From Cryptomeria japonica (lineage: Eukaryota; Streptophyta; Pinopsida; Cupressales; Cupressaceae), in the NCBI RefSeq assembly GCF_030272615.1, contig NC_081410.1, positions 141,617,349-141,681,348 on the forward strand: a DNA stretch of 64,000 bases. Direction: 5' to 3'. Below, in pieces: positions 46,440 to 59,383 of this stretch (position 1 is the first letter of the stretch; the number at the start of each line of letters is the position of its first letter). A model generated the notes under the pieces. The model was not told where the DNA came from. It did not search any database and saw nothing but the letters and a program-made list of their open reading frames with translations. Both the position numbers and the translations under genes were made by a program.

Positions 46440-49388
46440 TTACCTTTCTATCATACCTAAACCCTTTATGAAGTGATCAACCTTCACTCTGGAAAGTGGT
46501 TTGGTTAGAATATCTGCAGTCTGATCTCCTGTACACACATATTCTAACTTTATCACATTCCTGTCAACCATATCTCGTACATAGTGATATGGAATCTCAA
46601 TATGTTTGGACCTGTCATGAAATACTGGATTTACAAAAAGTTTTATACAACTTTGATTATCACACTGAATGACTGTAGGTTTCATAGGTTCTCCAAATAA
46701 TCCCACGAGCAATTTCCTTAGCCATACTGCTTCTCGGGCAGCCATTGAAGCTGCAATATATTCAGCTTCTGTGGAACTTTGAGCTACTGAAGATTGTTTT
46801 CTGCTGATCCAGGATATCATGGCTGACCCTAAATTGAAGCAACACCCTGAAGTGCTCTTTCTGTCAGTCACACTACCAACCCAATCTGAATATGTAAATC
46901 CATGTAGATCTATGTCAACCTTTTCATATTTAAGACCAAGCTTTAGGGTACCTTGTAGATATCTCATTATATGCTTTACTGCAACCAGGTGTATCTCCTT
47001 AGGTTCACACATGAACTGACTTAAGGCATTAACAACATAGCAGATATCTGGCCTTGTATTTACTAGATACATCAGGGACCCAATTATCTGCCTGTATTGA
47101 GTGGGGTCAGTAGGTCTTGATTTTGCTGCTGCTTCTTTAAGTTTATGGAAGTTGGTTTCCATAGGAGAGGTCATGGGTCTGCAGTTTAACATTCCAAATC
47201 TTGTCAATATGTCCAAGGTGTACTTCCCTTGGTTCAGTACAATATTATCAGAATTTTGCCATACTTCCAATCCTAGGAAGTAATGAAGAAGCCCCAAGTC
47301 TTTCATATCAAATTCTGTGGATAGATCTTTCTTGCGTTGATCTATTAGGTGATCATCTCCTGTAATTAATAAGTCATCAACATATAAAATTAATATTAAC
47401 ATATCACCTTTATTTCTTTTGAGGTAGAGATTAGGATTTGCATCATTCTTAAAGAAACCCAGCTTTGAGAGATAGGTGTCAATTCTTTCATACCAAACTC
47501 TGGGAGCCTGTTTGAGCCCATAAAGAGCTTTCTTGAGTCTACACACATGAGACTTTGCATCATGAATTTCACACCCTTCAGGTTGCTCTAAGTAGACTTC
47601 TTCCACGACCTCGCCATTTAAGAATGCTGTCTTAACATCCATCTGATGTACCTTCCACCCCTTTGCTGCTGCAATGGCTAGGACAACTCTTACTGATGTG
47701 TACCTGGCAACAGGTGCAAATGTTTCTTCGTAATCTATTCCTTCCTTCTGTGAGAACCCTCTAGCTACAAATCTGGCCTTGTGTTTTTCAATACTGCCAT
47801 CTGCAGCATGCTTGATTTTAAACAACCATTTAGAAGACACGACATACTTCTTGGTTGGCCTAGGAACAATCTCCCAAACATCATTCTTCATAATGGACTG
47901 ATATTCTTCAGTCATGGCATCTATCCATATTTGATGTTTGAGTGCATCTGAAACATTGTTAGGTTCAACTTTAGAGAGATCATTCATAAGTGCAACATAG
48001 TTGATGAATTTATTAGGCCTCTTGCTTTCCCTGAAGGTTCCTGAAGGAGCAGCGAACTTCTGAGCTTCTGTTATAGTTTTGGTGGCCCATAGTGGTCTTT
48101 TCTTGCAATTATCTATAGGTGGGTCTTGTGTTTCACTTATAGTTTCCTCAGGATACTCCCTCTGAAGCTCAGGAGTAGGTTCTTCTTCTAGGTTAGGAGT
48201 AGGATTATGAATTTCAGGTTCTATTGTATTTTGGGCCCTTTTGAAGGCTAAATCTTCTTCGAAGACTACATCCCTACTGAGTTCAATATTTCTCTGCCCT
48301 TGTACATAGATTCTGTAGGCTTTAGAAGTTTCACTGTATCCTACAAGTATTCCCCTTTTTCCAGAGGGTTCTAGTTTTAATCTTTTCTCTTTAGGTACAT
48401 GAATATAGACCAGACACCCAAATATCCTAAGATCGCTGATATTTGGTTTTATTTTGGTAAAGACTTCCTCAGGAGTTTTATCTTCAAGGTGTGAATGAGG
48501 ACATCTATTTTGTATGTACACAACAGTGTTAGTTGCTTCTGCCCAAAGGTTCAAGTTTAGATTTTGATCTAGTATCATGGCTTTGGCAGCTTCTACTATG
48601 GTCCTATTTTTCCTTTCAGCTACTCCATTTTGTTGTGGATTATAAGGTATTGTCAACTCCCTCTTAATCCCATAATTTCTACAAAAGTCTTTAAATAGTC
48701 CTGATGTATATTCCCCCCCATTGTCAGTTCTTAAGGTTTTAATTTTGTTTTCAGAGAGATTTTCTGTTAATGTTTTAAACTCTTTGAACCTACTTAGGAT
48801 CTCTTCTGATTCTTTACATTTCAGAAAGTAGATCCACGTCTTCCTAGAGTAGTCATCAACAAAAATTACATAGTACAAAAATCCCCCTAGCGAGAGTACG
48901 GACATAGGTCCACATACATTAGAATGAATTAACTCCAAAACTTTGCTAGTTTTCCTAGTACTATTCTGAAATGCATTTTTGGTATTTTTACTTAAGGCAC
49001 CCCCTTTGCATGCCTCTGAATGATATTGCTGCAACTTAGGTAGACCTGTGACAAGGTTTCCCATGGTTGACAAAGCTCTATAATTCAGATGGCCTAATCT
49101 CCTGTGCCATACTTCATTTGCATTAGTTGCTTCATGGATCAATGCTAGATTGGGCTCTGTACATAGCTCATACAAATAGCCTTGTCTTCGACCAATGACC
49201 TTAGCGTCTTTGATGGAGGATCTCTTTGGCCAAGCCAACACCTTGTTTTCCATGAAGGTCACTTTGTATCCTTGATCTTCTAGTGCTGATATGAAGATTA
49301 GATTTCTTTTGATGCCTGGAACATAGACTTTGCTGCGCAGCCAATAAAAAAGGTCACAAAAAATAATAAAATAAGCAGTCTTTGTCAA
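46440..49388 (-). pseudogene. Copia polyprotein, 5'-truncated, single open frame
   Basis: This 982-residue frame lacks Gag and protease: homology begins at about residue 18 (KVYVPGIKRNLIF). Then come the pre-integrase zinc region (HRRLGHLNY, CKGGALSKN), integrase (HSNVCGPM, FVDDYSRKTW, LRTDNGGEY, GVAERKNRT), reverse transcriptase (WLFKIKHAADGSIEKHKARF, MDVKTAFLNG, ILYVDDLLITG) and RNase H (STSGCCFNLG, SSTEAEYIAAS, CDNQSCIKL, ADILTKPLSR), with stop at 46440. Likely defects are Asn for the first catalytic Asp of integrase (HSNVCGP, usually HSD/HTD), Gly for the second zinc Cys, and the missing 5' third. The first 17 residues are probably flanking sequence. A long frame without stops suggests a young copy. 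Confidence 0.9.
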
Positions 49389-50205
49389 AAGTAAAAGACA
49401 AATTTGTTGTTTCTACCCTCAAAAGTCATTCTTATTGTTTTCAAGCGCGAGGAGAGAAAAACAATGCTATAGAAGAAAAAACCAACAGGTTGATTGAAGA
49501 CTTAATATTGATTGAATATTTTTGGGTAGGTTAGTAGCTTGCATTGACGTTTTTAGAGGGGTTCAAGAAGGATTTGGAGGAGGCTCCAAAGAAGGATTTG
49601 GAGGAGGCCCCAACTAAGTTGGAGCTACATTTCTTCACTTTTGGAGCAAATTTGAAGAGGCAAGTTAATTGTTTTTTTTTTTTTTAAATTTCAAACTTCC
49701 ATTTTTTGGTACAATTGTTTTATTTTATTTCATTTTAGGTTAATGAGAAAAAAAAAGAAAAACCTAGCTATCAAATAATCAAACCCTACTTTTTTTTTCC
49801 CCCTTGATTCTTTAGTTGCAAACCCTAATTGTTCTTAGTTTTTTTTTTCTTTTCAGTTTTGATTCAATTAAAAAGTCTAAATGCTAATTATCATTTATAA
49901 TATATTGCAGTTTACCATTCATTTATAAATTAATCCAAAAGTTGAAGTATAATGTCTATCCTAGTTAAAAGGATTCTACTTGGAAACATGCCATCCTTGA
50001 GACAAAAATAGATGAAATAAACAATGTTTGCATTACAAAACAAAATACAATGGGGGAGGTATTGATCGGTCCAAGTATCATCTTGCACAAATACCAATGC
50101 ATGATGTAAAACATGCACATTAGTACTCATTGATGTTGTACATGGAGTACAAATGCAATTAGAGACTTTTGAAGGATTTTTTTTTTTAAAGGAACCAAAG
50201 GGAAG
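49389..50205. other. no gene seen
   Basis: A short duplicated phrase, AAGAAGGATTTGGAGGAGGC, occurs twice near 49567 and 49590. Poly(T) runs lie at 49672 and 49788. There is no 5' LTR for the Copia element. The Copia/flank junction is near 49335-49345. Confidence 0.4.
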
Positions 50206-50475
50206 AAATGGCAAACATTGGTGGAGAGAGTTCTTCAATTTCTCAATTTCCTAGATCCTTGAGTAGTGGCAGTAGTAGTGTGAGTGTAAGTGTTGGGCCT
50301 CTGAATTGTAAAAATAAATTCCAAGTAGATTCATATTTTGCTCCATGCATGAGACTAGGTTTTCAGCCGTCACTTAAGAGCATCGGTTGAAATAAGGAGA
50401 AGCATGACATTACAAAAAGTACAATTGAAAATTTCTGGTTCTATTGCACTGCTCCATTTCATGCAACCGGATAAT
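50206..50475 (+). pseudogene. hAT transposase fragment
   Basis: It encodes SYFAPCMRLGFQPSLKSIG, then a stop, then NKEKHD and, after a frame change, a segment ending NFWFYCTAPFHAT. This parallels the stretch of the hAT element at 33790-33940 (FFVPCNVLGVQPSLEG, WNKEKHE, NFWFYNNIPFNVA). It is the linker between BED finger and DUF659 of a related hAT. No ends or target duplications were recognised. Confidence 0.6.
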
Positions 50476-51239
50476 CATTATTATATTTGTTTTAAAATAC
50501 ATAATTTGAGTTTTGTGTCTATTGATTTTTTTGTTTTTAAGACTTGAGAGTATGTGGCATTTAAGATTTTAAGTTTTAAAGTTAATACTTATTTTGTTTA
50601 TATAATTTGTTTTAGGTCTCCTTATTAATTAATTATGATAGATGCCGTTACTGTATGTGGTGCGGGGTTCAAAGTTGTTAGGAATTAGGATCTTAGAATA
50701 CTAATCGTTATAAACAAGATATAAATAAATTAGATTAGAATCATACGTGCATAAATATACACATTACACAAGATATACATGGGGAAAACCCTTTCGGGTA
50801 AAAAATCCCATAAAACATCATTTTATTGAACACTTAATATAGTCTATAACAGTATACACTTGAACCTAAGGATACTCCAATGATTCCACATGACCAATAA
50901 TGCCTCTTGTACATACTATAATTCTCCAAATTCCCACACCTCTCAAATGAGAGAGAACCTCTTTAAATATAGTTGGAAGGGTTGCTTCACTAGTCACACC
51001 TTTTCAATAACCCCTATTCATAAATAATTACTAACTTAATAATTATTAGATTATAATTATTTTAAATGAAATATGTTTTTTTTTTTTGAATAAAGGGGTA
51101 AAAACTTTATCAATAATCAGAAACCAGCATTACACAAGAAAGCCCGAGCCACAAGGCTCCATAAGAGAACAACAAACCCAACCAGAAATCAACCAGCTTC
51201 ATAACTATCCATATCCTCAACAAAGATCTTATGCAAGTC

Positions 51240-54200
51240 CTAACAGTAATCAGGGGAAAGATGCTCCCAACCCTCAACTTTCCAAACATCACCATGTTCC
51301 GAGCCCCACTTAGCCAAACAATCCACAACTCTATTCCATTCATGAGGAATGTGGATGAAAGACACCCTCTCCATCATAGCACTAATTTGCAAAATTTGGT
51401 GTGCAATCCCTGCCAGCTGCGAATTAATCCCACTCACCATTTGCTCAATCAACCGATTAACAATAATCTGCGAATCCGATTCACAAATAACCTTACGCCA
51501 CCCCAGCTCATATGCACACTCCAAGGCATAGAAAATTGCTAGTCCCTCCATAAAATTATTAGACTGGCACCCTTTATGAACATAAAAGAAGAAAACCACG
51601 TCCCCCATACAATCCCTACTAACACCCCCAATCCCAACAAGACCCGGATTACCCCAAGAGGAGCCATCAATGTTAATCTTAATGGAATCATCCTGAAGGG
51701 ACAACCATCTTCCCACCCTTTGAACCTTCTTCTTATCATGTCCACCTCTCCTGACACAAGCTGAGACAAGAGACATCTCCTGCAAACCCAACCCACTCAC
51801 AATATCAGCCTCTCCTATATCCAGAGGAAAATTCACCTCACATTTAGCTTCCACCGTCTCGTGGATCATGCCAATGATTCTATTCCATATTTGTTGAACT
51901 AACAGTCTGACATCCCTAAAGATCCTCCTATTCCTCTCTAGCCAGATTTGCCAAAGTATGAAGATGGGCCCAATGTGCCAAAACAGTCTGGAGAAAAGAG
52001 GACAAAATAAGAGGCCTGTCCAAACTGCTCCAAAACTCCACCAAAGAATCCGCGTGAACATAGGGGTGCTTCCACACCCCCACCGGTAATGCCAGAGCAT
52101 CAACGAGAAGGGCATCTGAAGAACAGGTGAGAGGAATCCTCCTCCCCATTACCACACAAAACAAAGATGGAAGGCTTGTGGAACCCACACTTGCGAATAT
52201 TGTCCCAGGTTAGACATCTATTCGAAGCCAAAGTCCAAGCAAAACAGTTACACTTTGGCCAAGAGAAATTGTTCCAAATATATTTCCACCAGTGCACCAC
52301 CCTCCCCTCCAAGCAATGAAACAACAACTCCTGGTGGCCGCTGGCAACAGTAAAAACACCCTTAGGATTCAGGGACCAAGCAAGTCTGTCCCTATCCATA
52401 AGGGAACTACAATGTCTACTAGCCAAAATGCCATGAAGCTCAGTGCAGTCTTCCTCCATATCAACAACCAGCCATTCATTAGGAACCTTCCACCGCACCA
52501 TCTCCAATTGCCCACACCTATAAACAAACTTAAAGTCGCTCATTCTAGACCATCCTGCCTCTAGGAACCCCTGGCAAAGATTCACTAAATTAGGAAACTG
52601 ATCAATAATGGGGGATAGCCATCCCAAGAATCAAACCAAAAAAGAACCTCTTTCCCCCGCTTACAGATCCAAAAAAGACCACCTTTTATCAATGTAGCCC
52701 CTTTCTTAAGAGTACTCCAAATCATAGAGCCTTTTCCCGCAAGGGGATATCTTGGGATTTCCTCCTTCGGGATCCTCTGCATATACTTGAAAGACAAAAT
52801 CCTAGCCCAACTTCGATCTTGTTCAACACACCACCTCCAGTACAATTTAGCCGCCAAAGCCTCCCCAAATAAAGAAGACTGCCTTAAGCCAAGCCCACCC
52901 AACTGCTTCGGGTTGCACACCAAGTCTCATTTGATAAGACTCCATTTATAGGAGGACAAGTTGTCTGCCCATAAGAATTGCCTTGCCAAAGAATCCAATT
53001 CCTTCACAAACCACTTTGGGGCCACTTGGAGCATACACCTATAAATTGGAAGAGCATGGACCACTGACTGGATTAGTTGAACCCGCCCAACAAAGGATAA
53101 CCATCTATGAGTCCAATGTTCGAGCTTCATGCAAAATTTGTCCAGAATGCCCTGCCAAGAGTCCCTAGGAGGATTACCAGTAGAGATAGGAATACCTAGG
53201 TAAGTCAAGGGAAGAGAACCGACCTGGAATATCAAGATATGAGCAATCCTCAATTGAATAGTTCCAGGTGTGTTGAAGAAGATAATGGAAGATTTATCCT
53301 TATTGATCAACTGGCCAGAAGCAACAAGATAGACATCCAAGATTTTACGCAGATTTATAGCTTCTCTAATCCTAGCTAGTCCCATTAGGGCCGTATCATC
53401 CACAAACTGCAAATGGGACTGAGGAGGTATGTTATTACCCCAACTCCAACCATGAATAATACCTAGTCCCCGATTATACTTAATCAATCTCCCCAGACCC
53501 TTAGCCAGAAGAATGGATAAGTACGGGGAAAGAGGGTCTCCCTGACGAAGACCCTTGGACGCACCAAACAACTTAGTATGATCTCCATTAATTATCATAG
53601 AGAACAAGGTAGACGAAACACAACTCATAACCCATTGGATCCAGTCATCAACAAAACCAAATTCACTAAGAATCTTCTGGAGAAAGGACCATCCAACTCT
53701 ATCATAAGAGTTTTCCATATCTAGCTTGATAAACATAGTTTTTTCCTTGGAAGCTACCATAGAATGAATGGTCTCACTAGCGATGACCACTCCATCCAAG
53801 ATTTGACGGCCCTGCACAAACCCACTCTGCTCTTCAGAAATGAACCCCCCAAGCCAATTCTTCAACCTTTCCGCTACCAGCTTAGAAATAATCTTATAAA
53901 TCACATTACAAAGAGAAATAGGACGGAACTGGCCTAATCGGTCAGCCCCATCACACTTGGGAATGAGTGCAATGAAAGTCGCATTCAAAACCCGAAGCAT
54001 CTGCTTACTCCTTTGGGACTCTTGGACCACCTCCAATAAGTCCAATTTGATAATATCTCAGAATTCTTGATAGAACTCAATTAGAGACCCATCCGGTTCA
54101 TAAGCCTTCTCCTCCTTCATCTGAAAAACAATCCTCTCAAGTTCGTCCAACAAAATAGGTCCCATAATCTGCTCATTCATCTCCCTAGTAACTAGAGAAG

Positions 54201-55431
54201 GAATACAAGCAGGAACCTAATTTTGTTCTTCTGATTTCCCTTGAGAATCCTCACTAAAAAGGAATTGGAAATACTGCATAGACTCCCTAGAAATCTCCTG
54301 CAAGGATAAACACTGCTCACCTCTATCATTAACCATAACAGGGATGGAATTGCCATGTCTTCTTGCTTTCACTGAATTGAAAAAGAACATAGTATTCTTC
54401 TTCTCCGCTTGAAGCCAATCAATACGAGCTCTCTGTTTCCAGTAGATTTCCTCCCTAAGCTCCCACTCCTCTAAATCCTTGACTGCCCTGACTTCCTCCC
54501 TAAGCAAGGCTTTTGATAATCCATGCTCTCTAATCTCACTAGTAATGCCATTCAACTCTATTTGAGCAGTTGTCTTAGCATGAAAAATATTACCAAAACA
54601 CTGACGATTCCACCGTTTAAGCTGAAACTTAACAAATTGCGGTTGCTTGGCAAAAGTGTACATGGCAGTGCCGAAGGCTGGCCTTCCTTTCTTCCACCAC
54701 TCTGCAACATGAACCTGCAAAGAAGAATCTCGCAACCACATAAATTGGAATTTGAATGAAGGAGTGCGAGCGACCTGAGCAGAAAAGGACACCAATTTGA
54801 AGGGCAAGTGGTTCGAACCTTTCCAATCTAAAATCTCGGAGCATGTGGACCATCCCCCACCAACCCAAAAACTAGAAACCAGAAAGCGATCTAGCCTCTC
54901 CGCAATCCAATACTCCCCTAGTCTCCTGTTGTTCCAAGTGAACAGACCATTACCGAGCTTGATGTCAACAAGATTCAAGGTTGATATACTATCCTGAAGA
55001 AGGAAGGAAGAAGGATCCAACCGCATAACACCACCCTTCCTCTCACTTAACTCTAAGATGGTATTGAAATCACCCGCCATAATCCACGAATGAAAAAGAA
55101 AAAACCCACGCATAAAAGTAATATAAAATTCCCCAGTTTCAAGACTAGAGGCAACCCCGAATAAAGAAGATCTGGAAGAAACCCACCATATAGGACGAAT
55201 CCTCAAGGGGTTCCAAAGACAAGCCACACTGCCAGAGGAGCCAAATGCCCCAATACACTGACATTCGCCTCTCCCCCAAAGCTTAGGCACCAGACCCAAC
55301 ATACTTTCCACATATAATTTAGTTTCCTACAAGAAAAGGACATCATGAGAATGACTCCTAATCAATTCCCAAACAACTTTTTGTCTAGGGCCATTGTTCA
55401 AGCCCCTCACATTCCATGAAAGCACGATCAT
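51240..55431 (-). pseudogene. LINE ORF2 (endonuclease, reverse transcriptase, RNase H)
   Basis: It starts at the ATG at 55429-55431 (MIVLSWNVRGLNNG) and has, in order, an APE-type endonuclease (WNVRGLN; LFL*ETK with a stop for Gln; AGDFNTIL; GSNHLPF, usually SDHLP), reverse transcriptase (ALIPK, FRPISLCNVIYKI, EEQSGFVQGRQI, GLRQGDPLSPYL, LQFVDDTALMG), a zinc-binding region (CLTWDNIRKCGF, SSHLFFRC) and a plant-type RNase H (INIDGSSWGNPG, ESDSQIIVNRL, WNRVVDCLAKWG). It ends at 51240. There are stops at about 54216, 54058 and 52930 and frameshifts near 52610 and 52100. The enzyme would nick the target and copy the LINE RNA in place. Confidence 0.9.
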
Positions 55432-57229
55432 TTTGGGGGATTAGAAAAATGAGAATCCAGAGTCTTTACTAACCCTGACTCAACCAAGTTCTCCCCCATC
55501 AATTTGATCTTATCCAAATCCTTCTTTTTGCCAACCTTCGAACTCTTCTCCGCTGCTCCTTTCTTAATGTCTTTCTGAAGAAGACCCAGATGTAAAGAGA
55601 TCTTATTACTTTTAACCCCAACAAAGTCTAATTTCTGTGTTGCATGAGAAACATCCCCACCAACCATCTTCACTTTAGCACTAGAGATGGCACCCTTCTG
55701 AGCCAATACCTACTGATCCATCTCCATCTGTTGCCTTCCAACCTCCTGCAGACCCTGGGTAGGATCCAAGTTCACATTATCAGGCATCAACCCTACTGCA
55801 TTCATATCCAAAGGAATCATCCCCGGATTCACCTCCTGCTGGCTAAGATCATCCAAGGCTTCAAATTTGTTAAAGGTATCCTCCTCTTGGCTCTCCTGCA
55901 AAGACCTCTTTTGACCTCGTTTCTTATTCTTTGTCTTAACTGGGACAAATCCATCAGCACCCACAACCACACCAAACATGGAAGCTTTTCCTTTATCAGC
56001 CCCATCAAGGTTACGGGACGACTATTGAGGCTGATGCTCAACCGATTTAGACCTAGGGCACTTGCGCTGCAAATGACCATACTCATGACATAGACGACAC
56101 CAGAAAGGTAAAGTCTCATAATCAAGCTGTTGGACCCAAGAACAAGAGCCCACACACATATCTATAGCATATAGCAAAGGATTACTAAAATCAATTTCAA
56201 CACAAATGCGAGCAAAAGTCATTACCTTTCTCCCCAAGGTTTGCGTTGAAGATCCCACAGGCTTCCCAAGCTGGGAGGCTAGCATTCACAATACATCCTC
56301 CCGACAACATTCTACCGAAAAACGAGGTAATCGAACCCACACTGGGACCCGATTCAGGAGCTCCTCCGAAGGGTTAAATCCCACATGCCAAGGTTTGATG
56401 AACAACCTCACTTGGTTATAAAAATAAGTGCCTCCCTCAAAGACCTGATTGCTATCATCCATGCAATTAAAAGTGACCATGAAGTAATTGTTTGCCAACA
56501 AGATAACCTCCATTTCCCCTTCCGACGCCCAAGTCCTCTGAGCCCAATTCTCCAAAAACTGTAAAGAAACCCTCATCCCCAAAAATTTGCAGTATAACGA
56601 GTGCTTTGAGAAATATTCAACATCTTCAGCAATCATTTTAGTCAGAATTACCAATTTTGGCTGCTCTTTGCATCTCTCAAGGCAACCATTAATCTTTGAA
56701 ATCTGAGCGCCATTGGACAAGCCTGCCTTAGTAAACCCCGAATCTGGAACAAATAGATCATTAACGAAGGTCTTGGTACCTTGGGATGGGGATTTCGTGC
56801 CCAACGCACCTCAAAAATCCATACCGGGTGAGTCCCCCGAGGCTTCTCCCCCTGCAGTCGACATCACACCCAATGGAAAAATCCACACCCAAAACCAAAG
56901 TGGGTGAGGAAGCCTCACACCGTAGCACGCACCGTACACCCACCCCTTTCAACCACCACCAAAGGAAAATTGACCAAAGCCCCCCACACCCCACAGGCTT
57001 CCCATGAAACAACCGCTAACACTAAATCCCTGCCGTGCCTAGAACAAACTCTCGACCCACGATCCACCACACCGTCACCACACCAGTTGCTCAGCAAACC
57101 AATTGGCTCCTCCCTACACGAACCCGTGATGCTCTTTCGCTTGCGCACTGCCAAGCACAAACCGCCCACGAGCTAGGGCTCAGATGCCCTAGCTCGAACC
57201 CTGCAACCTTCCCCCTCATGTGAAGCCAT
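55428..57229 (-). pseudogene. LINE ORF1 (DUF4283 and zinc knuckle)
   Basis: It begins MASHEGEGC at 57229, followed by an early stop. The middle (56804-56286) is a DUF4283-type nucleic-acid chaperone domain (WASEGEMEVILLANNYFMVTF, LFIKPWHVGFNP, VPVWVRLPRF). Next is the zinc knuckle CRLCHEYGHLQRKC (56285-56022), then a Lys/Gln-rich tail ending at 55428. The stop codon TGA overlaps the ORF2 start as ATGA. Several frame breaks are present. The product would coat the LINE RNA. Confidence 0.85.
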
Positions 57230-57389
57230 CTTCACCGAATTGTATATCCATCAAGTTCAATGAGATGTTTATAAAGAATATAAGGGATATGGTTATAAAA
57301 CATATAATATATAAGGTTTTATAACCTTATATTAGAACATTATATAAATGTTATAAGTGTATGATCTCTAATAACATTGTGTTCTAACA

Positions 57390-59366
57390 CTCCCCCTTAA
57401 TGTTAATAAAGGGCATCACATGTCATTTTTCATAAAAAGAAAAAATGAAATACCCTAGTAACATAGGTCTTCTTTGACAATGATAAACATGGACACAAAT
57501 ATATGCCAATATGAAGATGATGCATTTTGAACTATATGAAAGTCATTTTGTCAATAATTTATAGTCCTAGTGTTTTAAAAATGATGCTATGAGGTCTTAT
57601 AAAAAATTAAATTGGAGCCACGGTCTTTTCAAATTAGCCTCTCCCCAAGTTCATTACATAGTGCCTGTACGAATTAATACACATATGCCCATAGGACTCA
57701 ATACAATGCTTTTACAAGGAGAATAATTTACAATATGCCTGTAGAATTTTAGCACAAATGTGCCTGTAGGACTTACTAACGCCTACTTGCAGTATTTAAA
57801 ACAATAAAGGACTTACTTATGCCTACCTGCACACTTAAAGGACTTACTAATGCCTATATAGGTCTTATTTCATACTTATTATGACTTACTTATGCCTACA
57901 TATAAGATTTAAATTTGGGATTTAGGCAATAGGTGGTGTCATTGACATGCACACTCCCCCTCAATGGAATCACCTAAGGCCAAGCATTGATTTGAATTTG
58001 GAACTTATAATGCCTAAAGGTTTTGTGTTTATTAGGGTCTTACATCTAGGATTTAGCCACTAGCTAGTGTCATGCACACTCCTCTTCAATGCCATCACCT
58101 AAAAGCCAATCACTACGCATAGGTTTTAATAAGTGATAACTAAGATTCCAATATATAACATTCGCCCATGATCTTTAATGTGCTTTTATGATAGAACTGG
58201 AGAGAACTTTTATGATGAAAGTATAATTTAGTGAGGTTCCCATGATCTTCAACATGCTTTTCTCTCTTTAGAAATGATATTCTTTGGAAAGAGTAAAATA
58301 ACTTCAAGCAAGATGGTAAAGAGAAAGCCATATGATTCTTCAAGAGATACTTTCATATTTTACCATTTGATTCAAATGACACAGAAGATAACCTTTCTAT
58401 TAGAGTATTGCACCATCCATGTAATAGCACCTGCACCATATGTTTTGAAGGCACAATCTCGCCAAAGAAGCATAAATATAGTTAATAACATAGTAATCAA
58501 TTAAACTTGATTCTTCGTGCAAAGAAAAAATTGTAATATTATGAATTGTCATTTGCCAAAGATCATATAACATTCCTCATAAAGTAGCAAGGAGACCAAC
58601 TTATATTTTCATGAGAATAAACATGAATAATTAGTTGTCTTGTTCAAAAGTAGACATGCTACTAGGTTTGCTCCCCAAACAGTTTATTAAGGTGATAGCC
58701 ACCCATTACAATGTGCTTATTAAATATGCTATAACTAAGAATATTCTAAATGCAATATAAGACATATCCTCTATCAAATACCTCTAAAAAATAATTGGAG
58801 ATAAATCATGATGTTCCTTCCCTTTGTCTCAATTAGTACACTTATGAATCTTTTTTAATGTGACTTAGAACACTATTATACCAATAAATTTGGAAGGACA
58901 ACTTGAAAATAGGATTGAAATTAGAAGCACCAAATGTATTAAAACATTATATGGTAGGATCAACCCTATTAGTTATGAGGTGCTTTCTTAGTTCATGTCT
59001 CATCAACAAGTGATTTATAAGAAGATAACTTTGAAGAAAAATGAACATTAATATCATCATCCATACTAAATGACTATCAAAAATATTATAAAACATCTTT
59101 ATAAGGAAATTATGAAGTATCAACATCTATAATGGATTATCTAGGAAAGTACAAGTCTACACCATCTCTTATAACATTGTGAAAGAAACACACTTAAGAG
59201 TATTTTTCATATATACACATATCTTCAACAATATAATTGACAACAAAAAAAATCTTACATTAAACATAGACAATGAGATTTTATTACATTGATTACTTTT
59301 AATGTTAAGTTTGTTTAGATGTATGTAAAGTGTGTTAACTTTGGTATGCTGAATCTGTATTACGAT
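57390..59366. other. non-coding, locally repetitive, likely Copia internal remnant
   Basis: No coding domain was recognised. GGACTTACTAATGCCTA-type phrases recur four to five times at 57760-57900. A 60-70 bp segment with GTGTCATTGACATGCACACTCC and CATCACCTAA is present twice (about 57926-57985 and 58042-58105). It directly follows the polypurine tract of the Copia-type LTR, so it may be that element's 3' internal part. Confidence 0.4.
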
Positions 59367-59383
59367 AACATAACATAGACTTG

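Larger units (their letters stand above)
51076..57230 (-). mobile_element. L1-type LINE, near full length
   Basis: A plant L1-like LINE with both ORFs in standard order and a 3' poly(A) (12 T on the plus strand, 51076-51087). The 5' end lies at about 57230, just before the first ORF1 ATG (57227-57229). It lies inside the Copia-type LTR above. Target duplications could not be resolved. Both ORFs carry stops and frameshifts, so this copy is inactive. Confidence 0.9.
50676..57389 (-). mobile_element. Copia-type LTR interrupted by a LINE
   Basis: On the minus strand the LTR starts TGTTAGAACAC at 57389, right after a purine tract AAGGGGGAG, and runs to 57231. It is interrupted by the LINE, resumes at about 51075 and ends CCTAACA at 50676. 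The second half holds GGGTTTTCCCCATG and a TATATTAAG-like site. Total LTR length without the LINE is about 560 bp. The element's internal region should lie to the right of 57389, but no Copia coding was recognised there. The second LTR was not found. Confidence 0.6.

Noticed and set aside
51086-51796. Plus-strand frames over the LINE RNase H region
   Set aside because: They are shadows of the minus-strand ORF2.
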